DNA of 64,000 bases from Sphingopyxis sp. (GCF_016793825.1 NZ_JAEULM010000033.1:62001-126000); one strand, 5' to 3'. Positions 42,559-52,520 are shown, counted from the first letter of the stretch. Program-made: numbers and translations. The notes: generated from the letters alone by a model not told the origin.

Positions 42559-43437
42559 ATGGCGAAGCGTTTCCGGGCCAGGAGTTTCAGACACCCCCTC
42601 TCTGTCGCACTCGCGGCCATCGCCACGGCGACGCTGGGCGGCTGCTATTATGGCGATGTCTATGGCACGAGCTATGCTTCGGGCGGCGACTGCATCTCGC
42701 GCTATGGCGCCAATTACTATGACTATGACGGTTACGCCTACGACGACGGCTATGGCTATGACTGCTATGACTCATCGGATTATGGCGCGGGCTTCGTCAA
42801 CATCGGCTTTGGCGGCGGCTGGTACGACAATTATTATTACCCCGGATCGGGCCTGTGGCTCTTCGACAGCTATAACAACCGTTATCCGCTGCGCGGCCAA
42901 TATCTGAACTATTGGGGTGGTCGCCGGGCGTGGTGGAAATACCATGGCGGCCGCGGCGATGGTCACTGGAACGGTCCCGGCCGCGGCAACGGCGATGGAC
43001 GATATGGAACACGACCACCCGCCCCCGGCACAGGCAATGGCGCCCCGCCCTCCGCTAACAATCCCGGACGCCCCGATCGCCCCGGGGCCGGCCGGCCACA
43101 GCGGCCGCCGCAGGGCGACGGCAACTATGCGCGCCCGCGTCCGCCGCGCGGCAATACGCCCGCGACCGAACCGGGCGAGGTATTCAACGCGCCGCCAGTC
43201 GGGCAGCGCCCGCCGCGCAACTGGACGCCGCGCAATCCCGAGGCCGGACGTACGCCTCAACGGGCCCCCACCGGGCGTCCGGACGCCTATCGCCCCGCGC
43301 CGACCCAGCAGGCCGCCCCGTCCCGTCCCGTGGAGCGCAGCGCACCACCGGCGGTCCGCAGCGCGCCCGAGCCGCGCAGCGCACCTCACGGCCGCGCACC
43401 GCGCGTCGATCGCCCGAACGGCGTTCGCGAAGAATAG
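42559..43437 (+). CDS. Tyr/Gly-rich lipoprotein with Pro/Arg-rich tail
   Basis: 292 residues. A basic signal ends in lipobox LGGC (Cys29). The next 90 residues are rich in Tyr, Asp and Gly ('YYDYDGYAYDDGYGYDCYD', 'GGWYDNYYYPGSGLWLFDSYNNRYP'). The last 160 are proline/arginine-rich and probably disordered ('PSANNPGRPDRPGAGRPQRPP'). The layout suggests a surface or periplasmic lipoprotein with a peptidoglycan-spanning tail; function unknown. Start ATG 42559. Confidence 0.75.
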   Translation: MAKRFRARSFRHPLSVALAAIATATLGGCYYGDVYGTSYASGGDCISRYGANYYDYDGYAYDDGYGYDCYDSSDYGAGFVNIGFGGGWYDNYYYPGSGLWLFDSYNNRYPLRGQYLNYWGGRRAWWKYHGGRGDGHWNGPGRGNGDGRYGTRPPAPGTGNGAPPSANNPGRPDRPGAGRPQRPPQGDGNYARPRPPRGNTPATEPGEVFNAPPVGQRPPRNWTPRNPEAGRTPQRAPTGRPDAYRPAPTQQAAPSRPVERSAPPAVRSAPEPRSAPHGRAPRVDRPNGVREE

Positions 43438-43446
43438 CGTCCGCGA

Positions 43447-44796
43447 TCAGGCGTCGGTCGGCGGGGTCCGCTTATCGGTGACCATGTCTTCCTGAAGTTC
43501 CAGCCCGCGCGCACCGTGATGCGACGTGTGGGCGGGGGCGTGGGGCCGTTCGGCTTCCGCCGGTTCGGGCTCTTCGAGCATCCCTTCCCATTTGGTGATG
43601 ACGCTGGTCGCCACGGCATTCCCGACGACGTTCGTCGCGGTACGGCCCATGTCGAGGAACTGGTCGATCGCAAAGATCAGCGCGACTCCTTCGATCGGCA
43701 GGTCGAACATCGCGAGCGTCGCAGTGATCACCACCAGGCTCGCCCGCGGCACCGCCGCGATCCCCTTCGAAGAGACCATCAAGGTCAGCAGGATCAGGAT
43801 CTGCTGCGTCATCGACAGTTCGATATTATAGGCCTGCGCGATGAAGATCGTCGCGAAGCTGGCGTACATCATCGATCCGTCGAGATTGAAGCTGTATCCC
43901 AGCGGCAGTACGAACCCCGAAATCCGGCGCGGCACGCCGAACCGGTCGAGCTGCTCGAACAGTTTCGGCATCGCGGCTTCCGACGACGCGGTCGAGAAGG
44001 CAATGAGCAACGGTTCGCGCACATAGCGGATCAACTGGACGATACGGCGGCGCAGGAAGATCGCGCCGATACCAAGCAGCAGCGCCCACAAGACGATGAG
44101 CGACAGATAAAATTCGGTCACGAGCTCGGTGTAGGTCGCAAGGATCCCGAGGCCGTATTTCGCAACCACGCCCGCCAGCGCGCCGAACACCGCGATCGGC
44201 GCCAGTCGCATGACATAACCGGTGATCTGGAGCATGAGTTCGGCAAGCGCCTCGGCGCCGCGCACCAGCGGCCTGCCCTTTTCGCCGATGGCGGTCAGGC
44301 CGACGCCCGCGAACAGGGAAAAGACCAGGATCTGGAGGACGTTGTTTTCCGCCATCGCCTGAAAGATATTCTTCGGAAACACATGTTCGATGAATTCGAA
44401 CAGGTCGAGCTTCTTGACCTCGCCCACCTCGGCAATCGAATGGGCACCGACGGTCAGGTTCAACCCCGCGCCCGGTTCGAAGAAATTGACCAGAAGCAGG
44501 CCGAGACTGATCGAGATCAGGCTGGCAAGAATGAACCAGGCAATGGCGCGCGTTCCGATGCGGCCAAGGGCGGCGCTGTCGCCCATATGCGCGATGCCCG
44601 CAATCAGCGTTCCCAGGATCAGCGGCGCGACGATCAGCTTGATCAGGTTGAGGAAGATCGTCGAAAGCAGGGTGAAACTGCGCAGCCAATAGGTAAAGGC
44701 CTCGCTGTCGGCAGGAACGGTGACCCGAACCGCATAGCCGACGATGACCCCGAGGATCATGCCGATCAGAATATATAATGTGAGGCGGCGTTCCAT
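43447..44796 (-). CDS. Dicarboxylate/amino-acid:cation symporter (DAACS, GltP/DctA family)
   Basis: 449 residues, Na+ or H+-coupled transporter of the inner membrane. 'LIVAPLILGTLIAGIAHMGD', the serine-rich re-entrant loop 'FSTASSEAAMPKL', 'GFVLPLGYSFNLDGSMMY' and 'FDLPIEGVALIFAIDQFLDMGRTATNVVGNAVA' (NMDG-like and DRxxT-like motifs) mark the family. The ATG at 44796 has GGGAG 7 bases before it. Substrate (glutamate, aspartate or C4-dicarboxylate) not resolved. Confidence 0.95.
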   Translation of the reverse strand: MERRLTLYILIGMILGVIVGYAVRVTVPADSEAFTYWLRSFTLLSTIFLNLIKLIVAPLILGTLIAGIAHMGDSAALGRIGTRAIAWFILASLISISLGLLLVNFFEPGAGLNLTVGAHSIAEVGEVKKLDLFEFIEHVFPKNIFQAMAENNVLQILVFSLFAGVGLTAIGEKGRPLVRGAEALAELMLQITGYVMRLAPIAVFGALAGVVAKYGLGILATYTELVTEFYLSLIVLWALLLGIGAIFLRRRIVQLIRYVREPLLIAFSTASSEAAMPKLFEQLDRFGVPRRISGFVLPLGYSFNLDGSMMYASFATIFIAQAYNIELSMTQQILILLTLMVSSKGIAAVPRASLVVITATLAMFDLPIEGVALIFAIDQFLDMGRTATNVVGNAVATSVITKWEGMLEEPEPAEAERPHAPAHTSHHGARGLELQEDMVTDKRTPPTDA

Positions 44797-44902
44797 CAAA
44801 TCACTCCCCTGTCCCGTCGCGGCGGGTCCTTATCGGGCGGGGGTAACAGGCTGATCCGCCGCGGGCAATCGATGATGCGAACTCAGGACAGGCAGGCCGC
44901 TG

Positions 44903-45979
44903 TCAGCCGCATTGGGCGCGATGCAGCAGCTTGTGATCGGCCAGAACCAACGCCATCATCGCCGCGACCACCGGTGCGCCACGAATGCCCACACAGGGAT
45001 CGTGACGACCCTTGGTGACGATGTCCGCTGCTTCACCCGCCTTGTTGATCGTCGGCACCGGCGTGAGGATCGAACTGGTCGGTTTGAACGCGACGCGCAC
45101 GATCACTGGCTGGCCCGTCGAGATACCGCCCGCGATACCGCCGGCATTGTTCGAAAGGAAATCGGGGCGGTTGCTGCCATCGGTTGCAGGACGCATGGGA
45201 TCGGCGTTTTCTTCGCCGCGCAGCCGTGCCGCGTGGAAGCCGGCGCCGATCTCGACACCCTTCACGGCGTTGATCCCCATCATCGCGGCGGCGAGGTCGC
45301 TGTCGAGCTTGGCATAGATCGGCGCCCCCCAGCCGGCGGGAACGCCGCTTGCCGCACATTCGATCACCGCGCCGAGCGAACTGCCCGATTTGCGCGCGGC
45401 ATCCATCAACCCTTCCCAGCGCTGCGCCGTAGCCGCATCGGGGCAGAAAAAAGGATTGCGATCAATTTCTTCAAGGTCGAAGTTCGCAGGATCGATCGCA
45501 TCTCCGCCGATCTCGGCCACCCAGGCATGGATTTGCACCTCCGGGATCACCAGCCGCGCGACACCGCCTGCCGCAACACGCGCCGCGGTTTCCCGCGCGC
45601 TCGACCGCCCGCCGCCGCGATAGTCGCGGATGCCATATTTGGCGTCATAGGCATAATCGGCGTGGCCGGGCCGATAGGCCTGCGCAATCTCGCCATAGTC
45701 TTTCGACCGCTGATCCACATTCTCGATCATCAGACTGATCGGCGTACCCGTCGTCTTGCCCTCGAACACCCCTGACAGGATACGCACCTGGTCGGGTTCC
45801 TGCCGCTGCGTCGTGTGGCGCGACTGGCCGGGGCGGCGCTGGTCGAGATAGGGCTGGATATCGCCTTCGGATAGCGAGAGCCGCGGCGGGCAGCCATCGA
45901 CGACGGCGCCGAGCGCGGGGCCGTGACTTTCCCCCCAGGTCGTGAAGCGCAGGATGCGCCCAAAGCTGTTGAAACTCAT
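44903..45979 (-). CDS. aroC: Chorismate synthase
   Basis: 358 residues: '[25 protein letters not shown]', '[19 protein letters not shown]', '[24 protein letters not shown]', '[19 protein letters not shown]' and '[18 protein letters not shown]' are the family signatures. It makes chorismate from EPSP using reduced FMN, the last step of the shikimate pathway. It is the last gene of a five-gene minus-strand operon and starts 3 bp after the GNAT stop. Confidence 0.98.
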   Translation of the reverse strand: MSFNSFGRILRFTTWGESHGPALGAVVDGCPPRLSLSEGDIQPYLDQRRPGQSRHTTQRQEPDQVRILSGVFEGKTTGTPISLMIENVDQRSKDYGEIAQAYRPGHADYAYDAKYGIRDYRGGGRSSARETAARVAAGGVARLVIPEVQIHAWVAEIGGDAIDPANFDLEEIDRNPFFCPDAATAQRWEGLMDAARKSGSSLGAVIECAASGVPAGWGAPIYAKLDSDLAAAMMGINAVKGVEIGAGFHAARLRGEENADPMRPATDGSNRPDFLSNNAGGIAGGISTGQPVIVRVAFKPTSSILTPVPTINKAGEAADIVTKGRHDPCVGIRGAPVVAAMMALVLADHKLLHRAQCG

Positions 45980-45982
45980 ATC

Positions 45983-46531
45983 CTACCCCAAGCGGTCGAA
46001 TGCGGGCGCGTATTCGGCGCGGCCGCCTTGCGGCCATATCGCCTCGCTGTCCAGCATCATTGCCATGAAATGCGGCCCGGCAAAGGGCGACGCAAAGCGC
46101 GCCGCGAGTTCGGCGGAATAGCCGAAACGGGAATAATAGCCGGTGTCGCCGAGGACAAAGGCGATCGCAACACCATCCGCGCGCAAGCGATCGCTGCCAG
46201 CACGGATCAGGGCGCCGCCGATGCCTTGCCCCTGCGATCCTGGCGCGACCGACACTGGCGCCAGCCCGGCCGCCGACAACGGCGCACCATCCGCTTCCGC
46301 CGTCATCCGGCTGAACAGAGCGTGCCCGATAACCGAACCATCGCGTTCGGCAACCAGCGAAACCACGATATCGCCGTCCGCCTCCAGCATCCGCACCAGT
46401 TCAGCCTCGCCCTGATCGCCGAATTCGGTTTCGGCAAAGGCGGCACGAACGATCCCGTCGATGGCATCGGCATCCGCCGCCGTCGCGGCGCGGATAACGA
46501 AGTCGTCAGGCAAGCGCGATATCCGGGGCAT
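45983..46531 (-). CDS. GNAT N-acetyltransferase
   Basis: 182 residues. 'VIRAATAADADAIDGIVRAAF' begins the GNAT fold, and 'LAPVSVAPGSQGQGIGGALIRAGSDRLRADG' is the acetyl-CoA loop (Q/R-x-x-G-x-G/A). It resembles the YhbS-type acetyltransferases. The ATG at 46531 overlaps fabI by 26 bp; a TTG at 46513 giving a shorter overlap is possible. Substrate unknown. Confidence 0.85.
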   Translation of the reverse strand: MPRISRLPDDFVIRAATAADADAIDGIVRAAFAETEFGDQGEAELVRMLEADGDIVVSLVAERDGSVIGHALFSRMTAEADGAPLSAAGLAPVSVAPGSQGQGIGGALIRAGSDRLRADGVAIAFVLGDTGYYSRFGYSAELAARFASPFAGPHFMAMMLDSEAIWPQGGRAEYAPAFDRLG

Positions 46532-47333
46532 CTTCCTGCTTCATGCCGACGGTGTGATAGCCCGCGTCGACATGGTGTGTTTCGCCGGTGACGCCCGACG
46601 CGAGGTCGCTCAGCAAATAGAGCGCCGATCCGCCGACATCGTCGATCGTGACGTTGCGGCGCAGCGGGGCATTATGCTCGTTCCACTTGAGGATCAGGCG
46701 GAAGTCGCCGATTCCCGAGGCGGCGAGCGTCTTGATCGGGCCGGCCGAGATCGCGTTCACGCGCACCCCCTGCGGACCGTAGTCGTTGGCGAGATATTTG
46801 ACGCTCGTCTCCAGAGCCGATTTCGCGACGCCCATGACGTTGTAATGCGGGATCACCTTCTCGGCACCATAATAGCTGAGCGTCAGCAGCGACCCGCCAC
46901 CCGCGCCGGTTTCGGGATCGAAGGGCGTCATCATCGCCGCCGCGCGTTTGGCGACCGCAGTGAAGCTGTAGACGCTGATGTTCATCGTCATCAGGAAATC
47001 GTCGAGCGTCACCTCGGCATAGTGACCGCGCAGCGCCTCCTTGTTGGTATAGCCGATCGCATGGACAACGAAATCGATCGTCGGCCAGCGCGCGGCAAGC
47101 GTCGCAAAGGCCGCATCGAGATTGTCCATATCGCTGACGTCGCAATCGATCAGGAAATCACAGCCAAGCTGGTCGGCAAGTGGCTTCACCCGCTTTTCCA
47201 TCACTTCGCCCTGATAGCTGATCGCGAGTTCCGCGCCATGCGCGTGCAACGCCTTCGCGATGCCCCAGGCGAGCGACTTGTCGTTCGCAAGACCCATGAT
47301 CAGCCCGCGTTTGCCCTTCATCAGACCCGTCAT
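46506..47333 (-). CDS. fabI: Enoyl-[acyl-carrier-protein] reductase (NADH)
   Basis: 275 residues. 'KGKRGLIMGLANDKSLAWGIAKAL' is the FabI cofactor site, and the catalytic Tyr-x6-Tyr-x6-Lys lies in 'SYYGAEKVIPHYNVMGVAKSALE'. 'VNAISAGPIKTLAASGI' follows. It performs the last reduction of each fatty-acid elongation cycle and is the triclosan target class. Its start overlaps the yihY stop (ATGA). Confidence 0.97.
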   Translation of the reverse strand: MTGLMKGKRGLIMGLANDKSLAWGIAKALHAHGAELAISYQGEVMEKRVKPLADQLGCDFLIDCDVSDMDNLDAAFATLAARWPTIDFVVHAIGYTNKEALRGHYAEVTLDDFLMTMNISVYSFTAVAKRAAAMMTPFDPETGAGGGSLLTLSYYGAEKVIPHYNVMGVAKSALETSVKYLANDYGPQGVRVNAISAGPIKTLAASGIGDFRLILKWNEHNAPLRRNVTIDDVGGSALYLLSDLASGVTGETHHVDAGYHTVGMKQEDAPDIALA

Positions 47334-48412
47334 TTTTCTTCTCCGGCCTTTTTGTCTTCGATAATGATGTCGTCGATGCGCCCAATAGCGTCGTGTCCCA
47401 AATCCTCAACCTCCACCAAGGCTGCATTGAGTTCGGCGCCAACCACCATACCCAATCCGACGAGGTAGAAAAAGAACAGCGCGATCATCACCCCCGCAAG
47501 GCTGCCATAGGTCGCGTCATAGCTGAGCAGGCTGGCGAGCAAGGGCGGAAGCGCAAGGGTGACCGCTATCCACCACAGCGTCGTGAACAGTGCACCCGGC
47601 CATTTGGGGAACTGCCGCCGCCGGTATTTGGACGGGGTCAGCGAATAGAAGAGCAGATAGATCGCAAGGAACAGGCCGAAACCCGACACGCCGCGCGAGA
47701 TCGCGACGGTTCCTGCCGACTGATAGGCGGGCGGGAGGACGCGCGCAATGAACTGCTCGATCCCGACGATCAGCACCTGCATACTGAACGACAGGATCAT
47801 CAGGACGACCGCGCCGGTGATGATCCCAATCGACAGCAGGCGGTAATGGAAGAAACCACGGCTGAAATGCGTGCCATAGGCACGGCGCAGAATGTCGCGC
47901 ATCGTCTCGATGAAGCTGCCCACCGTCCACAACGCGACGAGCGCCCCGATCCACAGGAAAATGCCGGTGCGCGCGCTCATGACCTCCCGGATCGGCCCCG
48001 CGAGCGCTTTTGCGACGGAAGGTGGCATCAGCGAGAAGACGGCCTCGATCGCCGCTTCGCCGCCGGAACTGCCGCCCAGCAGGCTCAGCACCGCGGCAAC
48101 AAGGATGAAGAACGGAAAAAGCGCGATCAACGCAAGATAGGCCAGATTCCCCGCATGGATGAAACCGTCGGTATAGGTACCGACAACGACGCGGCGCAGA
48201 ATTCGGAACGCCCGCGTTCCCGGCCCCAGCGTGTCGCGACCCCGTTCGAGGACGCCCTGCGCCCGCGCGCGCAATTTGACGCGCTTCGCCCGTTCGGCGC
48301 GCGCTTCGGGCGAATGCGGCGAATGCCCTTCGGCAAGAAACTCCTGGCCGACTTCAACGGCCACCTCGCGCTCCAGCGCGGCGACGATCTTTTTCTCGCT
48401 TGGCTCAGCCAC
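47330..48412 (-). CDS. YihY/BrkB-family membrane protein
   Basis: 360 residues: a basic N-terminal region of about 75, six hydrophobic helices ('NLAYLALIALFPFFILVAAVLSLLG', 'IFLWIGALVALWTVGSFIETMRDILRRAYG', 'SIGIITGAVVLMILSFSMQVLIVG' and others), and an acidic/basic tail. 'LNAALVEVE' at the end is typical of the family formerly called ribonuclease BN. Function is not established. It lies between a J-domain protein and fabI. Confidence 0.92.
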   Translation of the reverse strand: MAEPSEKKIVAALEREVAVEVGQEFLAEGHSPHSPEARAERAKRVKLRARAQGVLERGRDTLGPGTRAFRILRRVVVGTYTDGFIHAGNLAYLALIALFPFFILVAAVLSLLGGSSGGEAAIEAVFSLMPPSVAKALAGPIREVMSARTGIFLWIGALVALWTVGSFIETMRDILRRAYGTHFSRGFFHYRLLSIGIITGAVVLMILSFSMQVLIVGIEQFIARVLPPAYQSAGTVAISRGVSGFGLFLAIYLLFYSLTPSKYRRRQFPKWPGALFTTLWWIAVTLALPPLLASLLSYDATYGSLAGVMIALFFFYLVGLGMVVGAELNAALVEVEDLGHDAIGRIDDIIIEDKKAGEEK

Positions 48413-48415
48413 GCA

Positions 48416-49354
48416 TCACACGCCAAGGTCCGCCCGGACCGCGCGCGCGTCGGTCCACGCCTCAACCAGCTTTGCAAGCTCGTGGTCGTCGGGCGGCAGA
48501 TCGACCATCAACCGGACGAGCTGGTCGCCGCGGCCACCGGCCTTCTGGCTGAACCCTTTGCCTTTCAGGCGCATCACCTTGCCGGAGGTCGATCCCGCAG
48601 GGACCGACAGCATGACGGGTCCATCGACGGTCGGCACCTTGATTTTCGCGCCCTTGACCGCTTCGTTCAGCGTGATCGGCAGATCGAGCCGGATATTGTC
48701 GCCCTCGCGCTCGTAGAAAGGATGATCCTTGACGGCGATCGTCACGATCCCGTCGCCATGGCCGCCCGGGCCTGCCTGCCCCTTGCCCGCGAGGCGCATC
48801 TGCGTACCCGTTTCGACGCCGGCCGGAAGCTTCAGGTCGATCGTCTTGCCATCGGCCAGCGTGATGCGCTGCATCGCCTGCGTTGCGGCATCGACGAAGG
48901 AAACCGACAGACGATAGGCGACATTCGCTCCCTTGGCGGGCGGCGCGTTGCCGCGGCCACCAAAGCCGCCGAACGGTCCGCCACCGCCGCCGCGCCCGCT
49001 GAACAATCCCTCGAAGATATCGCCGAAGTCGGCGCCCTCGTTCCCGAAGCCGCCAAAGCCGCCCTGCGCACCGCCGCGCGGGTCGCCGCGAAATCCGCCG
49101 CCTCCGCCGCCGTAGCCGAAAGGCATGGCGGGATTGCCCTCGCCATCGATTTCTCCGCGATCGAACTGCGCCCGCTTCGTCTTGTCGGACAGCAGGTCAT
49201 ACGCCTTGGTGACGTCGGAAAACTTCTCCGACGCCTTGGGATTGTCCTTGTTCTTGTCGGGGTGGAGCTCCTTGGCAAGCTTGCGATAGGCGGATTTGAT
49301 CTCCGCTTCATTTGCAGTTCGCGCAACGCCCAGGGTGGAATAAGGATCGGCCAT
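48416..49354 (-). CDS. CbpA-like J-domain co-chaperone
   Basis: 312 residues. J domain 1-65 with HPD at 31-33 ('LAKELHPDKNKDN'), a Gly/Phe-rich linker (about 80-140), then the two-part DnaJ C-terminal substrate domain ('YRLSVSFVDAATQAMQRI', 'GDGIVTIAVKDHPFYEREGDNI'). The zinc-finger domain of DnaJ is absent, as in CbpA. It stimulates DnaK. ATG 49354 follows AGGAGCAAG. It opens the minus-strand operon with yihY, fabI, GNAT and aroC. Confidence 0.93.
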   Translation of the reverse strand: MADPYSTLGVARTANEAEIKSAYRKLAKELHPDKNKDNPKASEKFSDVTKAYDLLSDKTKRAQFDRGEIDGEGNPAMPFGYGGGGGGFRGDPRGGAQGGFGGFGNEGADFGDIFEGLFSGRGGGGGPFGGFGGRGNAPPAKGANVAYRLSVSFVDAATQAMQRITLADGKTIDLKLPAGVETGTQMRLAGKGQAGPGGHGDGIVTIAVKDHPFYEREGDNIRLDLPITLNEAVKGAKIKVPTVDGPVMLSVPAGSTSGKVMRLKGKGFSQKAGGRGDQLVRLMVDLPPDDHELAKLVEAWTDARAVRADLGV

Positions 49355-49473
49355 CTTGCTCCTGTAGCCCGATAAGTGACTGGCCGTGAAGGCCTGATTA
49401 GCGCGCGATGTGGGAACAACGCAAAGGTCGGTCAAGGTCCATCCCGCCAGCATAGCGGCATGACGAGGATGCG

Positions 49474-50094
49474 ATGAACCTCGACCATTACCCCCGGGCG
49501 CATTATGACGCGCGCATGAGTGACGATCCCTTTGCCCAATTCGCCGCATGGTTCACCGAAGCTCGCGCCAGCGAGCTCAACGATGCCAACGCAATGGCTC
49601 TTGCGACCAGCAGCCCCGACGGCCACCCGTCGCTGCGCATGGTGCTGCTGAAAGGGCACGGGCCGGACGGGTTCGTCTTCTATACCAATCTCGACAGCCG
49701 CAAGGGCGGCGAACTGGCAGCGAACCCACATGTCGCGCTGCTTTTTCACTGGAAGTCGGTTCGGCGCCAGATCCGCGTCGAAGGCGCGGTCGCGCCCGTC
49801 GATGCCGCCACGGCCGACGCCTATTTCGCAACCCGCAGCCGCGACAGCCAGCTTGGCGCCTGGGCCAGCGACCAGTCGCGCCCTCTTGACAACCGCGCGA
49901 CCTTCGAGGCGCGCTTTGCCGAGATGCAGGCGCGGTTCGAGGGGCAGGATGTCCCGCGACCACCCCGTTGGTCGGGCTGGCGCGTCACGCCCGAACGGAT
50001 CGAATTCTGGCAAGACCGCGAACATCGTCTGCACGAGCGCACCCTGTATGTGCGCGAAGGCGACGGCTGGACGAAAGGACTTCTCTACCCATGA
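49474..50094 (+). CDS. pdxH: Pyridoxamine 5'-phosphate oxidase
   Basis: 206 residues, FMN enzyme making pyridoxal phosphate. '[58 protein letters not shown]' and '[27 protein letters not shown]' are the signatures. It diverges from the CbpA-like gene (119 bp apart), and its stop overlaps the following PhzF-like start (ATGA). Confidence 0.97.
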   Translation: MNLDHYPRAHYDARMSDDPFAQFAAWFTEARASELNDANAMALATSSPDGHPSLRMVLLKGHGPDGFVFYTNLDSRKGGELAANPHVALLFHWKSVRRQIRVEGAVAPVDAATADAYFATRSRDSQLGAWASDQSRPLDNRATFEARFAEMQARFEGQDVPRPPRWSGWRVTPERIEFWQDREHRLHERTLYVREGDGWTKGLLYP

Positions 50095-50912
50095 GTGCTC
50101 TCCGCTCGCTTCCCATCACGCGCGTCGACGCCTTTGCCGACCGACCCTTCGCCGGCAATCCCGCCGCGGTCATGCCGCTGGAGGAATGGATGAGCGACGC
50201 GATGCTGCAGGCGATCGCGGCCGAGAACAACCTCTCCGAAACCGCCTTTCTCGTTGCCGACGAGAGTGGCGAGGCCGATTATGAACTGCGCTGGTTCACC
50301 CCCACCGTCGAAGTCGCGCTCTGCGGCCATGCGACGCTGGCGAGCGGGCATGTGCTGTTGTCGCACGCGGCCTGGCGCAACGAAATGCGCTTCCGGACGC
50401 GCAAGGCCGGCATCCTGCAAGTGATGCGCGGGGGCGACGAGAATGACTATCGCATGCTGCTGCCCGCCTATCGCGCGGAAGCGAAGGCGATGCCCGACGT
50501 GGCGACAGCGGTCGGCGGCGATGTGGTCGAAATGCTGTGGCACGATGGCGGTTACGCGCTGATCGCCTATCGTAGCGCCGCGGAAGTTCGCGCGCTGACG
50601 CCCGACTTCGCGGCGCTCAAATCCGGGGGCGACCGCATGTACATCGCAACCGCACCGGGCGCGGGCGATCCGTCGGGGGCCGACGTGGTGAGCCGCGTCT
50701 TCGTGCCCGGCGGCGGGATCGACGAGGATCCGGTGACGGGGTCGGCGCATTGCGTTCTCGCCCCCTATTGGGCAACGCGCCTCGGCCGTGATCATTTCGC
50801 CGCCTGGCAGGCCAGCACGCGCGGTGGTCATATCGGCTGTCGCCTGATCGACGATCAGGTCGAACTGACTGGCCGCTGCGTCACAACGCTGGTCGGGGAA
50901 TTCTTGCTGTAG
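50091..50912 (+). CDS. PhzF-family isomerase-like protein
   Basis: 273 residues with the two-fold PhzF fold. Marks are '[16 protein letters not shown]', catalytic Glu50 in '[10 protein letters not shown]', '[23 protein letters not shown]', and the second-half '[27 protein letters not shown]'. Chromosomal members away from phenazine genes are of unknown substrate. It is translationally coupled to pdxH. Confidence 0.93.
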   Translation: MSALRSLPITRVDAFADRPFAGNPAAVMPLEEWMSDAMLQAIAAENNLSETAFLVADESGEADYELRWFTPTVEVALCGHATLASGHVLLSHAAWRNEMRFRTRKAGILQVMRGGDENDYRMLLPAYRAEAKAMPDVATAVGGDVVEMLWHDGGYALIAYRSAAEVRALTPDFAALKSGGDRMYIATAPGAGDPSGADVVSRVFVPGGGIDEDPVTGSAHCVLAPYWATRLGRDHFAAWQASTRGGHIGCRLIDDQVELTGRCVTTLVGEFLL

Positions 50913-50925
50913 GGCTGACGGAAAA

Positions 50926-52083
50926 TCAGAGCGCCGCGAGCAGGTCGGCGAGGTGACGGCGAAGGGCAGGAAATTCGTCGTCCCTGGTGATGCCCAACCG
51001 CACGACCGTCACCCGCTGCGACGGCGACACGATGATATATTGCCCCTGATGACCGATGCAGGCGAAAAGATCGTTCGGACCGCGGTCCGGCCAAAGCGCG
51101 GCGTCGGCGCCCGCAGGCCGGCTGCGATTCAACCAGATATGCCCACCATAGCCGGCGTCGTTCGGCGAGGGTGAAAGCATGAAACGCATCCAGGTTTCGG
51201 GCAGCAGCCGCTGGCCGTTGACGACGCCGCGATTGCGCAGGAACTCCCCAAATTTTGCATAGTCACGGGCGGTAGCGTGCATGATCGACCCACCGATCAT
51301 CGTACCGTGCGCGTCAAACTCAGGCGTCAGACTGGTCATCCCAAGCGGTTCGGCAAGCCGGCCCTGGATAAATTCGCGCATCGCCTCCCGCCGCGCGTCG
51401 GGATTTTGCGAAGGGGTGAGCGTATCGGTCAGTATGTCGGAAAGAATGACGCTGGTCGCCGAGCTGTAGTTGAATAGCTCGCCCGGGCGCGCGGCCGCCG
51501 GCTTTGCTTCGGCAAAGCTCGCCATATCCTGTGCGCCGGCGCCAAAGAGCATATCGACCGTATCGCCCTCCCACACCGGATTGCCGGTTTCGACATGCTC
51601 GAGGCCCGACGCCATATGGAGCAGGTTGCGAAGTGTGATCGCGCCCCGAGGATCTCCACTCCGCTCCCACGCAGCCACCGGCGCCGGGCTGTCGAGCGAC
51701 AATTGGCCGTCGGACACCATGATTCCCGCAAGAACCGCGGTGATGCTCTTCGCCATCGACCAACTGATAAGCTTCGAATTCGGGCCGAAACCCTCGCCAT
51801 ACCGCTCATAGATCGGCTTGCCGTCGCGCAGGACATAAAGCGCGCGAGTTTCGCCCACGTCGCTGGCGTCTGCGAAGAGCGCATCGGCCTTGGCCTTGAT
51901 CGCCGGATCGAGCGCCGGCAGCGCCTGCGACGTATCGACAGCCCGCACGTCGTCGAGCGAGGCGCCGAAGGTCGGGCCCGGCGCCGCAGGGGCGATACTG
52001 CCCTGCCCCGCCGCATGCGTCAGCGACCAGCCTCCCAGCAGGACGAGAGCGGCACTTGCCAGCATGGCTTTTTTCGTGATCAT
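50926..52083 (-). CDS. Exported serine hydrolase, beta-lactamase/EstB (class C) family
   Basis: 385 residues with an N-terminal signal or anchor ('MLASAALVLLGGWSLTHAAG'). The active-site S109-M-A-K112 lies in 'LISWSMAKSITAVLAG'. A Tyr-Ser motif ('FNYSSAT') and 'GHQGQ' complete the DD-peptidase/esterase fold. It is likely periplasmic; activity could be esterase, amidase or beta-lactamase-like. The ATG at 52083 overlaps the start codon of the divergent gene; an internal ATG at 52065 is possible. Confidence 0.88.
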   Translation of the reverse strand: MITKKAMLASAALVLLGGWSLTHAAGQGSIAPAAPGPTFGASLDDVRAVDTSQALPALDPAIKAKADALFADASDVGETRALYVLRDGKPIYERYGEGFGPNSKLISWSMAKSITAVLAGIMVSDGQLSLDSPAPVAAWERSGDPRGAITLRNLLHMASGLEHVETGNPVWEGDTVDMLFGAGAQDMASFAEAKPAAARPGELFNYSSATSVILSDILTDTLTPSQNPDARREAMREFIQGRLAEPLGMTSLTPEFDAHGTMIGGSIMHATARDYAKFGEFLRNRGVVNGQRLLPETWMRFMLSPSPNDAGYGGHIWLNRSRPAGADAALWPDRGPNDLFACIGHQGQYIIVSPSQRVTVVRLGITRDDEFPALRRHLADLLAAL

Positions 52084-52510
52084 GACTGGCGTGACTAACA
52101 CCAACCCGCCCGATCCGGCAACGGCAGACCAGAAACCGTCAGCGCCGCCCCCCGATGTGCCGCCGCATCTGCGCGGACGGCGGCGGCGGGACGGCAAGAG
52201 CGGCGGCTGGCTGCCATGGGTAATCGGCTTTGGCGTCCTGCTCGCGATTTTCCTGGTCTGGAAATTCCCATCGTTCAAGGCGCAGGCCGAACTGGGGTCC
52301 GCCTATGCCGCTCGCGTCGGCTGTTCTTGCCGCTATGTTCAGGGCCGCAGCCTCGATAGCTGTCAGACCGACTTCGAGCCTGGGATGGAAATCGTGTCGC
52401 TGAGCGACGATCCGGCAACGAAGACCGTCACCGGCAGCGTTCCCCTGCTCGCGTCGCGCAGCGCACGCTATGCCGGTGCGAGCGGGTGTCTGATCGGCCC
52501 CGCAAATTAG
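52082..52510 (+). CDS. Small single-pass membrane protein with periplasmic Cys domain
   Basis: 142 residues. A Pro-rich cytosolic N-terminus (about 35) and basic patch 'RGRRRRDGKSGG' precede one helix ('WLPWVIGFGVLLAIFLVW'), then a domain with four cysteines ('RVGCSCRYVQGRSLDSCQTDFEPG', 'GASGCLIG'). It recalls an accessory protein often paired with beta-lactamase-fold hydrolases in sphingomonads, but I cannot name it. The ATG at 52082 overlaps the divergent gene's ATG (CATG); a GTG at 52091 would separate them. Confidence 0.72.
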   Translation: MTGVTNTNPPDPATADQKPSAPPPDVPPHLRGRRRRDGKSGGWLPWVIGFGVLLAIFLVWKFPSFKAQAELGSAYAARVGCSCRYVQGRSLDSCQTDFEPGMEIVSLSDDPATKTVTGSVPLLASRSARYAGASGCLIGPAN

Positions 52511-52520
52511 GGTCCCGACC

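Noticed and set aside
47393-49375. 660-codon plus-strand frame opposite yihY and the CbpA-like gene
   Set aside because: Antisense to two clear genes with Arg/Asp/Gln-rich composition; no motif or ribosome site.
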